From assembly GCA_028291845.1 (NCBI GenBank), contig JAQGNM010000236.1, positions 1 through 5,825 of the forward strand: DNA of 5,825 nucleotides, given 5' to 3'. The notes below the pieces were generated by a model. That model had not been told where the DNA came from and made no database searches. It saw only the letters and a program-made list of their open reading frames with translations. Made by a program: the position numbers and the translations under genes. Source of the stretch: Massilia sp. GTDB lineage: Bacteria; Pseudomonadota; Gammaproteobacteria; Burkholderiales; Burkholderiaceae_D. This document shows positions 4,812 to 5,825 of this stretch, piece after piece. Within the stretch, counting starts at the first letter, position 1; each line of letters opens with the position of its first letter.

Positions 4812-5825
4812 ATGGTGTCTCCGAGCAGAGCAAAGCGGAGGGTCAGATACCGTCTTGAATGGCAAGCTTTTTCGATAAATAATTTGCGTCAAATGGTTGG
4901 CCACTGTGGATCACGCCATAGATCAAGTGAGTCAGTTTGTGCATGACCGCGCAAATGACAGCCTTCTTTGGCAGCCCGGTTGTCAGCAGGCGTTCGGCAA
5001 ATTGATTGAGGATGGGGTTGTGACGGCGCGCGACCATGCTCGGCATGTACAACGCAGCGCGTAACGAGGTGCTGCCGGTACGACAAATCACCGATCGGCC
5101 CTTAACTGACGTACCGGACGTGTTGTGCTTTGGCGTAACGCCAAGGAAGGCAGCGAGCGCCTTGGCATTCTTGAAGCGGCGGATGTCGCCCAGATGCCCC
5201 AGGATCCGCGCCACCGTGGTCGAACCGATGCCGGGAATACTGGTGATGAGATCGGCATCGCGCTTGAGGCCGGGGTGGCGATCGATGTGGTCCTCGATTT
5301 CTTTCTCGAGTTTAGCAATCTCGCCATCGATCCATTTCACATGTTCTGCGACGTGCGCCGCCACATCGGTCATGCCGCTGACGATATGCGCCTCGCGCCG
5401 GTTTTCTTCCTGCTGGCGAATGTCCTTCAAGGACTGCACCCGCATTGACCAGGCGCGCAGTTGGCGCTGCTCCAGTGGCACCGGCTCCCACTGCGCTGGC
5501 TTCATCGCGGCGCAATAGCGAGCGATCAATCCAGCATCGATAGCGTCATTTTTGTTGCGGATATTCTCGCTGCGTCCAAACCCTTTGATACATGAGGGAT
5601 TGACCACGCTGACCTTCAAACCGGCCTCGTGCAACGCCTGTGCAAGCGCTTCGTAATAAACCCCCGTCGCCTCCATACAGATGTGCATCGTCGCCATGTC
5701 TGCCTTCGACTTAGCCAGCCACTCCAGCAAACTTGCGTGCCCTGCAGCTGAATTATCGAGCACTTTCGATTTCACTTTGCCGTTGGTCAGCAAAGCAATA
5801 TCGACCTTCAACTTACTCACATCAA
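4812..5825 (-). mobile_element. IS110-family insertion sequence (partial, runs off right edge)
   Basis: The element consists of the transposase gene and a short 3' flank. Its end inside the window must lie between the transposase stop (4843) and the first clearly YeeE-like codon (about 4811), so the 3' non-coding end is about 30 bp at most. That flank has a small inverted repeat, CTCCG 4819-4823 with CGGAG 4836-4840. IS110 elements generally lack long terminal inverted repeats, so the exact end cannot be read without a copy elsewhere. The 5' non-coding end, where IS110-group elements encode their bridge RNA, is outside the window. The element has truncated the YeeE-like gene. Confidence 0.8.
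4843..5825 (-). CDS. IS110-family transposase (start beyond right edge)
   Basis: This is a DEDD-type recombinase of the IS110 family, which moves its element using a bridge RNA that pairs with donor and target. The minus-strand frame continues to the window edge: the last bases read (I/V/L/F)-D-V-S-K, the standard IDVSK opening of the RuvC-like domain. The GTG at 5818-5820 is therefore the internal valine, and the real start lies a few codons beyond the edge. Counting that valine as 1, the catalytic residues are the preceding Asp, Glu50 in CMEATGVYYEAL, and Asp92 and Asp95 in KNDAIDA. A coiled-coil-like charged stretch spans about 135-180. The C-terminal Transposase_20 domain has IPGIGSTTVARIL (195-207) and the serine-bearing SGTSVKGRS (235-243), with the nucleophilic serine probably Ser235 or Ser238. 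It ends FDANYLSKKLAIQDGI. No frameshift or stop is seen over 327 visible residues, close to full length, so it may be active. Confidence 0.93.
   Translation of the reverse strand, partial: DVSKLKVDIALLTNGKVKSKVLDNSAAGHASLLEWLAKSKADMATMHICMEATGVYYEALAQALHEAGLKVSVVNPSCIKGFGRSENIRNKNDAIDAGLIARYCAAMKPAQWEPVPLEQRQLRAWSMRVQSLKDIRQQEENRREAHIVSGMTDVAAHVAEHVKWIDGEIAKLEKEIEDHIDRHPGLKRDADLITSIPGIGSTTVARILGHLGDIRRFKNAKALAAFLGVTPKHNTSGTSVKGRSVICRTGSTSLRAALYMPSMVARRHNPILNQFAERLLTTGLPKKAVICAVMHKLTHLIYGVIHSGQPFDANYLSKKLAIQDGI

Noticed and set aside
4575..5518. Plus-strand open frames opposite the YeeE-like fragment and the transposase
   Set aside because: They are antisense shadows with arginine-rich low-complexity translations and no domain features.
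5818..5820. GTG at 5820 as the transposase start codon
   Set aside because: It encodes the valine of the conserved IDVSK motif, and the frame remains open to the window edge, so the start lies outside.
1..5825. CRISPR array, retron or toxin-antitoxin pair
   Set aside because: No regularly spaced direct repeats, reverse transcriptase motif or paired small genes were found on either strand.

Overview
The window looks like chromosome from a GC-rich betaproteobacterium, probably near Oxalobacteraceae or Burkholderiales. That placement rests on the GuaB/GuaA sequences: the GuaA N-terminal SGSHSST motif, an insertion in the dimerisation domain, and the C-terminal DISGKPPATIEWE. It was read by eye, without a database search.

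Left part (1-1887): purine housekeeping. The 3' end of guaB (IMP dehydrogenase), a strong intrinsic terminator, and a complete guaA (GMP synthase) lie head to tail. Together the two enzymes convert IMP to XMP to GMP.

Middle part (1888-4300): an accessory segment. After guaA comes about 110 bp with no gene, holding a sequence that resembles the 3' end of a tRNA or tmRNA (T-arm, acceptor strand, CCA), followed by a UUCG-loop terminator. A leader of about 460 bp without a convincing gene then precedes one large gene of visibly lower GC. Its product (595 aa from the preferred start) joins an N-terminal Mrr-like PD-(D/E)XK nuclease domain to a NACHT-type STAND NTPase. This is the architecture of antiviral STAND/bNACHT defence proteins, but this one stops about 25 residues after the NACHT module and has no long repeat sensor. 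It is the most interesting object in the window.

Right part (4301-5825): decayed and mobile DNA. On the minus strand are a short internal piece of a LysE/RhtB exporter and the C-terminal half of a YeeE/YedE-type (DUF6691-like) membrane protein. The latter is cut off at its N-terminal side by an IS110-family element. The IS110 transposase runs off the right edge, so its real start codon and its probable bridge-RNA region lie outside the window.

Taken together: a conserved guaBA locus whose downstream flank has received a candidate phage-defence gene and an insertion sequence, with remnants of older membrane-protein genes left between them. No integrase, complete tRNA or CRISPR array was found.
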